Source: Lactiplantibacillus xiangfangensis (GTDB lineage Bacteria > Bacillota > Bacilli > Lactobacillales > Lactobacillaceae). Taken from it: a stretch of DNA of 64,000 nucleotides. Positions 26,089-35,455 of the stretch are shown here, one piece after another. A program made the position numbers and the translations under genes. A model generated the notes under the pieces. That model was not told where the DNA came from. It saw only the letters and a program-made list of their open reading frames with translations, and ran no database searches. The stretch spans positions 1-64,000 of the forward strand of contig NZ_JQCL01000055.1 of assembly GCF_001438845.1 (NCBI RefSeq), in the 5' to 3' direction. The first letter of the stretch is position 1; every line of letters begins with the position of its first letter.

Positions 26089-27477
26089 TTACTGTAAATA
26101 TTTGAACATTTGTTGACCGGCTTGCCGACCAAAAATGACCGTTTCAGCAATCGAGTTACCGCCAATCCGGTTATTCCCATGAAGTCCACCAACGACTTCG
26201 CCGGCCGCAAACAAACCAGCAATTGGTTGATCCGTTTTGTCGAGCACTTGGGTTGCGGGATTAATTGCAATCCCCCCCATCGTATAATGAACGGCGGGTG
26301 CAATATGAATTGAATAGAATGGGCCAGTTGCAATGTCGCGATCCATCCCAGTTGTCCGGTTAAAAGCCGTGTCTTTATGGTTGGCAACCGCTTGATTCCA
26401 GTCAGCGACCGTCTTTTCAAGCGTGGCCCCATCCAATCCAGTTTCAGTCGCCAGCGTGGTTAAGTCCGCACCAGTCTTCACTAAACCGACATGATCGTAA
26501 AATTCAACCGCTTTAACCCGGTCACGAATTCCCCGGTCAAAAATCAGATAAGCACCCGTGCCACCAAGTTGGTCAATTGCGGCCGTGACGTTCTTACGTG
26601 TATCCAATTCATTGACGAACCGGGCCCCCTGCTTGTTGACCAAGATTGCGCCTTCACCCCGAACGGCTTCACCGATCAGGTAAACGTGGTCAGTATCCTG
26701 CTGAACAGTTGGGTGGACTTGGACTTGATCCATATCAACCGCCTTTGCGCCGACTGCTTCTGCTAGGAGAATCCCATCACCGGTTGCACCCGGTTGATTG
26801 GTCGTTTGATAACCTTTGAGATCATCACGATACTTGCCTAGCAAAGCTTTGTTAGCACCAAAACCCCCCGTTGCTAGTAACACTGCTCCCGCAGTAATCG
26901 TGACTGCACCGTCAGGAGTCGTTGCCTGGACACCACTGATTTTGCCAGCCGTCATAATTAGCTTATCAACTTTAACGTCCGTAAATAATGGTAATTTTGC
27001 CGCCGCAACTTGTTTTAATAATTCGGTTACTAAGAAACCACCAATTGGGGCCATCGAACTTGGCCGGTGGGTCCGCATAACACTCATCCCACCAGTAATG
27101 GTTAAATCATCCAGTTTGATGTCGTGGTCAGCCAACCAGTCAATTGCTAAGGCACTGTGTTCTGTAAAGAACTTCAGCAATGCCTGATTGTTCATCCCGC
27201 CGCCACCTTTGAGGGTTTCATCGTAGAAACCTTCAAAACTGTCAACGATATGGTGATGCAGTTGCACATTGGTTTCCGCCGCATTCATACCAGAGGATGC
27301 TCGGTTAGTATTACCACCAATTTTCGGCATCTTTTCTAGAATTACCGGCTTCAGTCCTAATTCATGTGCTTGAATGGCAGCCGTTAATCCGGCGCCACCA
27401 GATCCAATAATGACCACGTCATAATTGGTTTTTAGATTCGTTAATGCTGTTGGTGTAAACGTAAATTTGTCAGCCAT
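26089..27477 (-). CDS. FAD-dependent fumarate reductase (flavoprotein)
   Basis: This 462-residue soluble flavoprotein of the fumarate reductase/flavocytochrome c family has an N-terminal FAD-binding GSGGAGLTAAIQA near residue 27, GGNTNRASSGMNAA, the active-site region with MRTHRPSSMAPIGG, and C-terminal GLFAAGEVVGGLHGNNRIGGNS. There is no signal peptide or haem motif, so it acts in the cytoplasm, reducing fumarate to succinate. It lies just downstream of fumarase on the same strand, so the pair forms the reductive branch from malate. ATG 27477 is preferred over the preceding TTG. The physiological electron donor is not visible. Confidence 0.88.
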   Translation of the reverse strand: MADKFTFTPTALTNLKTNYDVVIIGSGGAGLTAAIQAHELGLKPVILEKMPKIGGNTNRASSGMNAAETNVQLHHHIVDSFEGFYDETLKGGGGMNNQALLKFFTEHSALAIDWLADHDIKLDDLTITGGMSVMRTHRPSSMAPIGGFLVTELLKQVAAAKLPLFTDVKVDKLIMTAGKISGVQATTPDGAVTITAGAVLLATGGFGANKALLGKYRDDLKGYQTTNQPGATGDGILLAEAVGAKAVDMDQVQVHPTVQQDTDHVYLIGEAVRGEGAILVNKQGARFVNELDTRKNVTAAIDQLGGTGAYLIFDRGIRDRVKAVEFYDHVGLVKTGADLTTLATETGLDGATLEKTVADWNQAVANHKDTAFNRTTGMDRDIATGPFYSIHIAPAVHYTMGGIAINPATQVLDKTDQPIAGLFAAGEVVGGLHGNNRIGGNSIAETVIFGRQAGQQMFKYLQ

Positions 27478-27510
27478 CAAATTACCCCTCTCACTTCATC
27501 TCACATCATG

Positions 27511-27538
27511 AAATGGGCTGAAAAAATTCAGCCCATTT
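27511..27538. terminator. Terminator between fumarase and fumarate reductase
   Basis: A 12-bp stem (27511-27522 against 27527-27538) with short A and T runs lies directly past the fumarase stop codon. It suggests that frd is partly separate from fum in expression. Confidence 0.7.
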
Positions 27539-27542
27539 TACT

Positions 27543-28925
27543 TTAATCGTCAATATTCGTCATGTCTAGTGGAACCATCCATTCATCGAACTGTTCCGCT
27601 GTGACTTTTCCAGACTTAATTGCAGCTTCGCGTAAAGTCGTTCCCGCCTTTTCAGCTTCCTGAGCAATCATCGCACTGTCATGGTAGCCAATGTGTGGTG
27701 AAAGGGCCGTAACGGTCATCAATGAACTGTCGACTAATTCAGCCATCCGATCTTGGTTAACTGTCAACCCGGCAATCATCCGGTCTGTGAACCCAGTAAT
27801 GGTCCCAGTCAATAATTCAGCCGATTGCAAGAAGGCATCAATTAAGACCGTCTTGTAAACGTTCATTTCAAAGTTACCTTGACTTGATGCTAAGTCCACG
27901 ACCACGTCGTTACCCATAACCCGGACAGCCGCCATCGTAATGGCTTCAGCCTGCGTTGGGTTAACTTTACCAGGCATAATTGATGAGCCAGGTTCATTAG
28001 CAGGAATGTTTAATTCATCATAGCCGGCACGGGGACCACTAGCCAAGAAGCGAACATCGTTAGCAATCTTCATCAGATCAGCGGCCAACGTCTTAATGGC
28101 ACCGTGAACCACGTTCAAGCCAGAATGATGGGCTAAGCCATAAAACTTGTTGGAATCCGCTGTAAATTCGATCCCATAAAGTTTGCTCATCGCCGCCGCA
28201 ATGTTTTCAGCAAAGTGCGGCGCAGCGTTTAATCCAGTCCCAACGGCCGTTCCGCCCATGGCAAGTTCACTCAAGGTTGGGTTCAATTGTTTTAAGTAGT
28301 TAATATCATGTTCAATGGCACTAGCCCAGCCACTAACCTCTTGACCGAATGTTAGTGGGGTCGCATCTTGAAGATGGGTCCGGCCGATTTTAACGACGCG
28401 CCAGTACTTCTTTTGCTTGAGTTTTAATTCGGCTAATAAGTGTTCCGCAGCGGCAATTAAATTATCCACTGCAACGGCGGCCGTAATATTCATTGCCGTT
28501 GGGAAGATATCGTTAGAACTTTGACCATGGTTCACATCATCATTTGGCAAGATTTCAATATCTGGATTGATTTTACCAGCCATGTGCGCCACAACTTCGT
28601 TAACGTTCATGTTCGTTTGCGTCCCGGAACCGGTTTGATAAACAACCAGTGGGAAATCTTTACGCAAGTCTTCGTCATCTAACGCTAACAGCTTATCAAT
28701 GGCAGCCACAATCAAATCAGCCTTTTCAGCAGTCATTGCTTCAACTTCCTTGTTCGCAATCGCGGCTGCCCGCTTAATTTGAAGCAGTGCCCGAATCATT
28801 TCTAGTGGCATTTTCGTTCCAGTCGGGAAATTGTGACGACTGCGTTCAGTTTGCGCACCCCATAGTGCGGTTGCTGGAATTTTAACTTCGCCTAACGTAT
28901 CTGATTCTACTCGATATTCTGTCAT
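27543..28925 (-). CDS. fumC: Class II fumarate hydratase
   Basis: Fumarase interconverts malate and fumarate in the cytoplasm. The 460-residue protein shows the superfamily signature GSSIMPGKVNPTQ, the segment GSGTQTNMNVNEV and HLQDATPLTFGQE, all typical of class II fumarases. ATG 28925 has GGAGG 8 bases upstream; an in-frame start five codons earlier lacks one. The upstream region carries a promoter (TTGACT-18-TAGAAT), a LysR-type dyad over the -35 and a perfect 16-base cre-like palindrome between promoter and gene. Regulation by an organic-acid LysR protein and by CcpA is therefore likely. Confidence 0.94.
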   Translation of the reverse strand: MTEYRVESDTLGEVKIPATALWGAQTERSRHNFPTGTKMPLEMIRALLQIKRAAAIANKEVEAMTAEKADLIVAAIDKLLALDDEDLRKDFPLVVYQTGSGTQTNMNVNEVVAHMAGKINPDIEILPNDDVNHGQSSNDIFPTAMNITAAVAVDNLIAAAEHLLAELKLKQKKYWRVVKIGRTHLQDATPLTFGQEVSGWASAIEHDINYLKQLNPTLSELAMGGTAVGTGLNAAPHFAENIAAAMSKLYGIEFTADSNKFYGLAHHSGLNVVHGAIKTLAADLMKIANDVRFLASGPRAGYDELNIPANEPGSSIMPGKVNPTQAEAITMAAVRVMGNDVVVDLASSQGNFEMNVYKTVLIDAFLQSAELLTGTITGFTDRMIAGLTVNQDRMAELVDSSLMTVTALSPHIGYHDSAMIAQEAEKAGTTLREAAIKSGKVTAEQFDEWMVPLDMTNIDD

Positions 28926-28949
28926 GTTGATGACCTCCAATTAATATAG

Positions 28950-28965
28950 TAGTAAGCGCTTACTA
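28950..28965 (-). promoter_or_regulatory. cre-like palindrome upstream of fumarase
   Basis: TAGTAAGCGCTTACTA is a perfect 16-base palindrome that resembles the catabolite-responsive element (core AAGCGCTT). It lies between the promoter and the ribosome binding site, where CcpA binding would block elongation. Confidence 0.6.
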
Positions 28966-29001
28966 AATGTGTGAAAAAAATAACATTCAACTTATGATTT
29001 A

Positions 29002-29047
29002 ATTCTAATGCCTCAATATGGCTATAGTCAAAACCAGTTTTAGCTAT
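29002..29047 (-). promoter_or_regulatory. Fumarase promoter with LysR-type dyad
   Basis: On the minus strand -35 TTGACT (29026-29031) and -10 TAGAAT (29002-29007) are spaced 18 bases. The dyad ATAG-(TC)-AAAAC...GTTTT-(AG)-CTAT (29024-29047) covers the -35. The same TTTGACTATA sequence and spacing occur at the mleS promoter. The rest of the 375-base gap shows no gene. Confidence 0.55.
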
Positions 29048-29211
29048 AAGTATTAATTATGAGGCTGCTATGACGGCGATTAAAGCCACAAAATCCGGTT
29101 GACCGCCGGCTTCAATAAAAATGTTTATTTATTCACATGAACTGATCAATCACGTTTGCTTTCCCACCTCAAATTAGTCGTCAAAATAGACTATTTTCAG
29201 CTAACTTCGTG

Positions 29212-29259
29212 ATACCTAAAACAACGTTGACACAAAAGTATCAACGTTGTTTTAGGTAT
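29212..29259. terminator. Perfect 19-bp palindrome downstream of citF
   Basis: A perfect 19-bp stem (29212-29230 against 29241-29259) lies about 40 bases past the citF stop codon. The U-run on the minus strand is weak, so it may work as a terminator through its length or as an RNA-stabilising structure. Confidence 0.6.
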
Positions 29260-29300
29260 TTATTTAAATGTCACGTTCTAGCAATCAAACACGATTAAGC

Positions 29301-30839
29301 TTAATCTTTAACCGCTTTGATACTATCAATAATCGTCCCGTCGCGGTATTCAATCAAGGCAACCGTGCGATCCGTAAATTCAAGGGGCTGTGGTTGGCCG
29401 ACTTTCTTTTCAGCAAGTTGTTGCAATTCTTCAATGGTGTAGACCGGTACCCCGGGAACATTGCTCAGCGCCTTAACTAGGTCTTGACGACGTGGGTTGA
29501 TGGCAATGCCGTATTCCGTCACAACGACATCAATTGAGTCGCCAGGTGTTACCACGGTCGTCACTTCTGGGACAATCGTCGCTAACCGACCACGAACAAG
29601 TGGCGCAGAAATAATGGTTAACTTGGCCGTCGCAGCGTCCTGATGACCACCAATGGCGCCCCGAATCACGCCGTCTGAACCAGACATAACGTTGACGTTA
29701 AAGTGCGTGTCAATTTCCAAAGCACTCAGAATCGCAACGTCTAATTGATCAACCATCGCGCCTTTATTATCAGGATCAGCATACCATGACGCGTCAATTT
29801 CTTGTTGGTTTGGATTAGCATGCATAGATGCCGCCGCGCCCTTATCGAAATCTTGAACGTCCATAACCTTGTCGACTAAGCCTTCTTCTAACAAGTCCGT
29901 CGTTGGCTTCGTAATCCCACCAAGTGCAAATGACGCCTTAATCTGATTGTCGAGCATTGCTTGTCTTAAGTAACGCGTTACGGCCAGCGCTGCACCACCT
30001 GAACCAGTTTGGAATGAAAAGCCATTTTTGAAGTATGGTGAGTTCACAATGACATCATTAACAGTCTGCGCAATCTTCAATTCCTTAGGGTCTTTGGTAA
30101 ACCGGGTTGCCCCAGAACCAATCTTGTCAGGATCACCAACTTGATCAACTTTTACCACGTAATCGACCTGGGTTTGTTTGATTGACGCTGGCGTATTCGG
30201 GTAAGCCACTAAATTATCCGTTAATAGCACGACCTGATTGGCATACTGAGCATCCATTAGCGCATAACCCAATGAACCAAAGACCGCCTTACCAGCCATC
30301 CCGTTAGCATTCCCTAACCGGTCAGCGTTGGGTACCCCTAGAAAGGCGACGTCAATTTTAATATCGCCGTGTTCAATGGCCCGTGCGCGGTTACCATGTG
30401 ACCGGAAAATCACTGGGTTGGCTAAGCCACCGTGTGAAACGAAGTCGCCAAGCGAGCCCCGCATCCCGGAACTCGTGATGTTCGTAATGGTGCCAGCTTT
30501 AATGGCTTCAATAACCATATCGTTCATCACACCCGTTAATGAAGATGGTGCTAACGTTAAGTTCTTAATGCCCGCATCAATAATCGCCCGCATTACTTGG
30601 TTAAAGACAAAGTCACCATTTCTGAAATGATGGTGAAATGAAATCGTCATCCCATCTTTAACCGTTGCTTTAACGACGTCCGCAACGGAATCAACGACCT
30701 TATCGTCCCCGGTTGAAACGTGGACTTTTGGTGCCACTCGTTGAATCTCTGGGTGACCGATTTCGGTTGATTCAAAACCTTGATAATTTAACTTTTCCAT
30801 TAAATCCGCTGGTAATTCACGATTTACACTATTTTTCAA
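29301..30839 (-). CDS. citF: Citrate lyase alpha subunit (citrate:acetyl-ACP transferase)
   Basis: CitF swaps the acetyl group on the acyl carrier protein for citrate, the first half-reaction of citrate lyase. The protein is about 512 residues. It shows [31 protein letters not shown] and a C-terminal [10 protein letters not shown], all family hallmarks. The start is probably TTG 30839, which has AGGAGG 9 bases upstream and overlaps the citE stop codon; a frame up to 30860 exists without a ribosome binding site of its own. It is the last gene of mae-citC-citD-citE-citF. Confidence 0.92.
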   Translation of the reverse strand: MKNSVNRELPADLMEKLNYQGFESTEIGHPEIQRVAPKVHVSTGDDKVVDSVADVVKATVKDGMTISFHHHFRNGDFVFNQVMRAIIDAGIKNLTLAPSSLTGVMNDMVIEAIKAGTITNITSSGMRGSLGDFVSHGGLANPVIFRSHGNRARAIEHGDIKIDVAFLGVPNADRLGNANGMAGKAVFGSLGYALMDAQYANQVVLLTDNLVAYPNTPASIKQTQVDYVVKVDQVGDPDKIGSGATRFTKDPKELKIAQTVNDVIVNSPYFKNGFSFQTGSGGAALAVTRYLRQAMLDNQIKASFALGGITKPTTDLLEEGLVDKVMDVQDFDKGAAASMHANPNQQEIDASWYADPDNKGAMVDQLDVAILSALEIDTHFNVNVMSGSDGVIRGAIGGHQDAATAKLTIISAPLVRGRLATIVPEVTTVVTPGDSIDVVVTEYGIAINPRRQDLVKALSNVPGVPVYTIEELQQLAEKKVGQPQPLEFTDRTVALIEYRDGTIIDSIKAVKD

Positions 30840-31743
30840 TGTAATTGCCCTCCTCATCAAGTAGGTTGGAAACTTTGGCTAGCTTCATCACACGCTGTGC
30901 ACGTAGAACAACGGGCCGGTCGACCATTTGTCCGTTCATCGAGATGACACCAGAACCCTTAATCCGGGCTTCTTCAATCGCTGCAATCACCTTTTGCGCC
31001 TTGATAACTTCATCCTTAGTTGGTTCGTAGACGGAGTTGACCATCGCAATTTGACGTGGGTTGACGAGTGATTTGCCATCAAAACCAAGTTGATGAATGT
31101 GGCGCGTCTCGCGGTAGAAGCCTTCGGGATCAGACATATTCGTAAAGACCGTATCAAACGCTGCAATTCCAGCGGCCCGAGCGGCATGCAATACCATATT
31201 ACGGGCAAACTCTAATTCAGCACCGTCAGGATAACGATGGGTCTTCATATCGGTCGTATAATCTTCTGCGGACAAGGCAACCCCGATCATCCGGTCGGAA
31301 GACGCTGCGATGGCTGGTGCGTTTAACACACCCTTAGCACTTTCAATTGCGGCCATCACGTGGGTCGTCCCTACAGGAATCCCAAATTCTTTTTCAGCAG
31401 CAGCCACATCCTTGACCAGTGTCTTCATCATTTCTGCGGATTCAACTTTTGGCAACCGAATAACATCGATTCCCGCCTTAACCATCGCTTTAACGTCATC
31501 CGCGTAGTACTTAGTATCCAAGCCATTAACCCGAACAACGAGTTCAGCATTACCATAGTCCTGGGTCTTTAAGGCTTCGTACACGAGTAAACGAGCAGCA
31601 TCTTTTTCAGCCATCGAAACGGCATCTTCCAGGTCAAACATAATGGAATCGGCACCGTAAATCCCCGCGTCTTTAACCATTGCGGGGTTATTACCTGGCA
31701 CAAACATCATTGTACGACGTAACCGTTCTTCTTTTTCAGCCAT
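30829..31743 (-). CDS. citE: Citrate lyase beta subunit (citryl-ACP lyase)
   Basis: CitE cleaves citryl-ACP to oxaloacetate and acetyl-ACP. The 304-residue protein has the HpcH/HpaI aldolase-type fold. Visible features are [14 protein letters not shown] at the start, [11 protein letters not shown] with the metal-binding acidic residues, and [12 protein letters not shown] 31743 overlaps the citD stop codon by one base and is preceded by GGGAGG. Its own stop overlaps the citF start, so the lyase subunits are made in a fixed ratio. Confidence 0.94.
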   Translation of the reverse strand: MAEKEERLRRTMMFVPGNNPAMVKDAGIYGADSIMFDLEDAVSMAEKDAARLLVYEALKTQDYGNAELVVRVNGLDTKYYADDVKAMVKAGIDVIRLPKVESAEMMKTLVKDVAAAEKEFGIPVGTTHVMAAIESAKGVLNAPAIAASSDRMIGVALSAEDYTTDMKTHRYPDGAELEFARNMVLHAARAAGIAAFDTVFTNMSDPEGFYRETRHIHQLGFDGKSLVNPRQIAMVNSVYEPTKDEVIKAQKVIAAIEEARIKGSGVISMNGQMVDRPVVLRAQRVMKLAKVSNLLDEEGNYIEK

Positions 31744-32033
31744 TATAATACCTCCCATGCTGGTGTCGTGGTTTCGAGTGCTCGCTGTGCAGCGGCAATT
31801 GTCCGCGCTTTAATGACACAGTCTAAAGCCCCTTTATCAACAGCACGCACCTTTACATTATCAATATTTAATTGCTGCAACGTGGTGGTAATCACGTGTT
31901 TGATTTGAGCACCAAATTGTTTAATGACGTCTGATTCCAAATCAATCTGAATGCCGTTATCCCCCGCCATTAACATGATCTGAATATCAGATGATTCCAA
32001 CGTTCCGGCAAATGCCGATGTCTTAATTTCCAT
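31743..32033 (-). CDS. citD: Citrate lyase acyl carrier protein (gamma subunit)
   Basis: CitD carries the phosphoribosyl-dephospho-CoA arm through which citrate lyase works. The 96-residue length is standard. The start MEIKTSAFAGTLESSD contains the conserved serine (S14) that receives the prosthetic group from CitX. Its start overlaps the 3' end of citC by 11 bases and its stop overlaps the citE start, consistent with tight translational coupling. Confidence 0.94.
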   Translation of the reverse strand: MEIKTSAFAGTLESSDIQIMLMAGDNGIQIDLESDVIKQFGAQIKHVITTTLQQLNIDNVKVRAVDKGALDCVIKARTIAAAQRALETTTPAWEVL

Positions 32034-33078
32034 TAATTTTCATTCCTTCCTGAATACGACTTTGTAACACTGATAAATTATTTTTTATAAACTGTGCCGT
32101 TGTCGGCGGTACTAGTTGATTTAACTTGGTTAAGTTGCCACTTTGAATCCATTGTCGAACCGTCCGTGCTGAGATTGGCTGATCCGCCACTTCAGTTCGC
32201 GGCACGACTTGGACGCTAACAGTGGGTGGCAGTTCGCGCTGCAAGACTTGGTTATAAATTGCAGTTGTCCGTGAGGTCGGTTCACTCCCGACAAACCGGG
32301 TCGTAATGTGCAACGCGGGTGCTAACTGCGTTTTAAAGATCCGGGCATCCAACGTTGTCTGTGCTTCAATTGCACTGGCCGCTGAGTCTAGAAAGTAAGC
32401 CGGAAAAGTCGCGGCGCTCACAAGGTAGTCGCCACCACTGACGACTTGCACATTTGGCAAATCCGCCGTCCCCTGCTGGACGAGTTTAACCCGTTCAGCA
32501 GTCCGGAACAAGCTAGCATCCGTTGCCACCACAAACACGTAAACCAAATCGCTAACCGCCGCAGCCTGTTCAACCAAATAACGGTGTCCACACGTAAACG
32601 GATTCGCATTCATCACGATTGCACTCACGCGCTGATCGTCCTGATTCGTAATACTCGGCAATTGTCGGACAAAGTCAGCAATGTCCGGTGAACCGTTTTC
32701 CAAAACCGCCGCTTCATCTGAATGAGCCAGTTCTTTAAACCCAACGTGCTGAAAGCTTAACGAATACTTGGCCTTTGTGAAGACCATCATATGAAAAATA
32801 TGAGCTTGAAATAATCGGCTCACTAACGCACTCACAATTTGATTAAACCGCGCGCCCGGTCGGCTATTCAGATTACAGACACCCACGTATTTAAGGACGT
32901 TTCCCGCAATCGACCCCGTACCGACCAGTTGATCATCTTCAATTAGCCCGAGGGTCGTATCAATTTGGTCAACTTCCCGCGCACTAAAATTGGTAATGCC
33001 TAATGACGTTAAAAAGTGTTGCCACTGAGTACGATCGTGAGGATTATTCAACTGCATCTCAACAACCTGAGCTGTCAT
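32023..33078 (-). CDS. citC: Citrate lyase ligase (acetate:SH-citrate lyase ligase)
   Basis: CitC activates citrate lyase by acetylating the thiol of its prosthetic group with acetate and ATP. The 351-residue protein has an N-terminal acetyltransferase-like part and a C-terminal nucleotidyltransferase part with NPFTCGHRYLVEQAA, the (T/H)xGH nucleotide-binding motif. A late SARTVRQWI segment is also typical. It lies 15 bases after mae and overlaps citD by 11 bases. Confidence 0.93.
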   Translation of the reverse strand: MTAQVVEMQLNNPHDRTQWQHFLTSLGITNFSAREVDQIDTTLGLIEDDQLVGTGSIAGNVLKYVGVCNLNSRPGARFNQIVSALVSRLFQAHIFHMMVFTKAKYSLSFQHVGFKELAHSDEAAVLENGSPDIADFVRQLPSITNQDDQRVSAIVMNANPFTCGHRYLVEQAAAVSDLVYVFVVATDASLFRTAERVKLVQQGTADLPNVQVVSGGDYLVSAATFPAYFLDSAASAIEAQTTLDARIFKTQLAPALHITTRFVGSEPTSRTTAIYNQVLQRELPPTVSVQVVPRTEVADQPISARTVRQWIQSGNLTKLNQLVPPTTAQFIKNNLSVLQSRIQEGMKINGN

Positions 33079-33093
33079 TAACGGTCACCCCTC

Positions 33094-34251
33094 TTATGAT
33101 TGATGTGCATAGGCCGCAACTGCCGCCGTGACATTTGGGACAACGCTGGCGTCAAAAACACTCGGAACAATGGCTGTCGCACTTGGATTCGTCACGGTCT
33201 TCGCTAATGCTTGCGCGACCTGAACCTGCAATTCATCATCAACCTGTTTGACCCCGTTATCTAGCAGACCCTTGAACAGCCCTGGAAAGGCCAAAATATT
33301 ATTAACTTGGTTGGGATACTGACTAGAACCAGTTGCGATGATCGTTGCACCGGCCTTCTCAGCCACCGCTGGATCAATTTCTGGCACCGGATTAGCCAGC
33401 GCAAAGATAATTGGGTCATGATTCATTAGATGGACCGCGCCAGCCGACAAGACGTTAGCGTCTGATAAGCCAATAAACGCATCTTGATCGGCCATTACTT
33501 TGGCTAACGGTTGCCCTTTAAGACTGGCCGGCGTTTGTAACTGCTTAGCCAAATCACGTTGATAACGGTTATACCGGCGATCATCCGCCGTCACAACGCC
33601 GTAAACGTCTACCAAAGTCAATTTTTTAACGCCCACCGCTGCTAGTAATCGGGCGGTCGCCAGTCCAGAAGCCCCGACGCCGTTGATGACGATGCGCATT
33701 TGTTGCAACGTTTTTCCGACCACCCGTGCAGCATTGATCAAACCGGCTAAAACAACGATCGCCGTTCCTTCTTGATCATCGTGGTAAACCGGAATGTCTA
33801 GTTCAGCCTTTAAAGCGGCTTCCAACTCAAAACATTTTGGTGCCGTAATGTCTTCCAAGTGAATCCCCGCAAACGATAACGACATATTCTTAATCGTTTC
33901 AACCATCTTAGGAACACTAACCTGGTTTAATGCCAATGGAATGGCATTAATTCCGGCTAAGTTTTTGTAGAGTAAGGCTTTGCCTTCAACGACTGGCAGA
34001 CCACCAGCGGGACCAATGTTACCGAGACCCAAGACCGCAGAACCATCAGTGATTAAGGCCACTAACTTACCGCTCATTGTATATTTGGCTTTTAACTCTG
34101 GGTGAGCCGCAATTAACTTGGAAATAACCGCAACGCCTGGCGTATACGCCTTTCCTAATTCCGTCTTGTCAGTAACTTGTAAATCCGAATGGATATCTAA
34201 AACCCCGGTGTGCGCCGCGTGTAACTTTAAAATTTCATCTTGTTCAACCAT
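33094..34251 (-). CDS. mae: NAD(P)-dependent malic enzyme (citM/mae type)
   Basis: This 385-residue short malic enzyme decarboxylates malate, and in citrate clusters oxaloacetate, to pyruvate. It shows AYTPGVAVIS, LITDGSAVLGLGNIGP, the core VYHDDQEGTAIV and the dinucleotide-binding GVGASGLATARLL. It is distinct from the longer MleS of this window. As first gene of the mae-citCDEF operon it would handle the oxaloacetate released by citrate lyase, as CitM does in related bacteria. It diverges from citI. The promoter TTGATA-17-TAGACT lies in the shared AT-rich region. Confidence 0.9.
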   Translation of the reverse strand: MVEQDEILKLHAAHTGVLDIHSDLQVTDKTELGKAYTPGVAVISKLIAAHPELKAKYTMSGKLVALITDGSAVLGLGNIGPAGGLPVVEGKALLYKNLAGINAIPLALNQVSVPKMVETIKNMSLSFAGIHLEDITAPKCFELEAALKAELDIPVYHDDQEGTAIVVLAGLINAARVVGKTLQQMRIVINGVGASGLATARLLAAVGVKKLTLVDVYGVVTADDRRYNRYQRDLAKQLQTPASLKGQPLAKVMADQDAFIGLSDANVLSAGAVHLMNHDPIIFALANPVPEIDPAVAEKAGATIIATGSSQYPNQVNNILAFPGLFKGLLDNGVKQVDDELQVQVAQALAKTVTNPSATAIVPSVFDASVVPNVTAAVAAYAHQS

Positions 34252-34301
34252 ATTGGCATGCCTTCTCTTCTCATTAAAATACCGTTCATTGCATTAATCT
34301 A

Positions 34302-34330
34302 AGTCTACGACTGATTTTAAAAAATATCAA
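34302..34330 (-). promoter_or_regulatory. Promoter of mae-citCDEF
   Basis: On the minus strand -35 TTGATA (34325-34330) and -10 TAGACT (34302-34307) are spaced 17 bases. The upstream sequence is very AT-rich and shared with the divergent citI promoter, the expected place for CitI binding. Confidence 0.5.
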
Positions 34331-34358
34331 ATTTAGACCTAATTTTTAAAATTTTTCA

Positions 34359-34380
34359 AAAACTAGTTTTCTGGTATAAT
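34359..34380 (+). promoter_or_regulatory. citI promoter with palindrome
   Basis: TGG-TATAAT forms an extended -10 (34372-34380). The perfect 12-base palindrome AAAACTAGTTTT (34359-34370) lies directly upstream and is a candidate operator for CitI or another regulator. Confidence 0.55.
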
Positions 34381-34412
34381 GAACTTAATATTTAAACGAA
34401 GAGGTTACTGAT

Positions 34413-35375
34413 ATGGATGACATGAATCATCGCCGGCTGCTGATTGGGATTGCACATGATTACTACTTATCTAAAATCAACATTGCTGAAATTTCCAAGA
34501 AATACCAGGTCAGTCGTTACTTAATTTCTAAATATTTAGACGAAGCCATGGCTACCGGTTTAGTTAAAATCAACATCAACACACCCATTGAACGCAATGG
34601 TGAACTAGAAACTAAATTTAAAGATCGATTTTCAATTGATCACATCTACATTATTAAAGATGCGGATACGACTAGCGATGACGAACGCCACGTCATTGAA
34701 TTTGGCGCTGAAGAAATTCAACACCAAATCTTGCAGAGTCAAATTATCGGAGTTGCTTGGGGTGGCACCGTATTGAGCGTCATCGATAATTTCCAAACGA
34801 GCACTCGTAATGACCTGCTCTTCACGCAATTTATGGGGGATAACCTTAAAACTAATGCAGCCAACGGTTCCACCCCATTAGTTCAAAAGGCCGCCGCCAA
34901 GTTTGGGGCCAAATACGTTACCATCCCGGCACCTTTGTACTTGTTCAACGATCAAGCGCACCAAGCACTAGCACAGGAACCTGCCATTACCCCCGCCATT
35001 AGCAATTTTGACCGTATGGATATGCTATTCGCAGGAATCGGCACGCTGGCTTCAATTGATTCGATTCCAATCTGGAAACAAAATCGTCAGCAAATCTTAG
35101 GTGGTGCGAACCCCGAAGACGTTGTCGGCATGTTGTATGGTCGGCCATATGACATCAATGGTCACATTCTCAACGAACATCACGATAAGTTATTTGGAGC
35201 CAAACTCGCAACGATTTTGAAGGTGCCGCGGCGCTTTGCCATTGTTAAAAGTAAATTTAAGAGCAAAGCGTTGCTGGGCGCCATCCGCGGTCACCTATTA
35301 ACCGACATCATCATCGATGAGGCGGTTGCTAACCGGGTCCTCCAAGAGGATCAAGTTCTACCATTTAAACCTTAA
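34413..35375 (+). CDS. citI: SorC-family regulator of citrate metabolism
   Basis: This 320-residue regulator of the SorC/DeoR-like family has an N-terminal helix-turn-helix (INIAEISKKYQVSRYLISKYLDEA) and a C-terminal sugar/acid-binding domain with GVAWGGTVLSVI and DMLFAGIGTL. Its position, divergent from mae-citCDEF, matches CitI of Leuconostoc/Weissella, which activates citrate genes when citrate is present. Transfer of that role here is inference from context. ATG 34413 is preceded by GAAGAGG. It converges with the DASS transporter gene at a shared terminator. Confidence 0.85.
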   Translation: MDDMNHRRLLIGIAHDYYLSKINIAEISKKYQVSRYLISKYLDEAMATGLVKININTPIERNGELETKFKDRFSIDHIYIIKDADTTSDDERHVIEFGAEEIQHQILQSQIIGVAWGGTVLSVIDNFQTSTRNDLLFTQFMGDNLKTNAANGSTPLVQKAAAKFGAKYVTIPAPLYLFNDQAHQALAQEPAITPAISNFDRMDMLFAGIGTLASIDSIPIWKQNRQQILGGANPEDVVGMLYGRPYDINGHILNEHHDKLFGAKLATILKVPRRFAIVKSKFKSKALLGAIRGHLLTDIIIDEAVANRVLQEDQVLPFKP

Positions 35376-35389
35376 TAAGTGCTTTTTCT

Positions 35390-35437
35390 AAAACAGGTAC
35401 CGACACTGACCAGTTATGGCAGCTTGGCACCTGTTTT
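35390..35437. terminator. Shared terminator of citI and the DASS transporter
   Basis: AAAACAGGT (35390-35398) pairs with ACCTGTTTT (35429-35437) around a long loop in which further CC/GG pairing is possible. T-runs flank both sides, so it can serve both convergent genes. Confidence 0.65.
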
Positions 35438-35455
35438 TAATTCGCCTAAATCACA

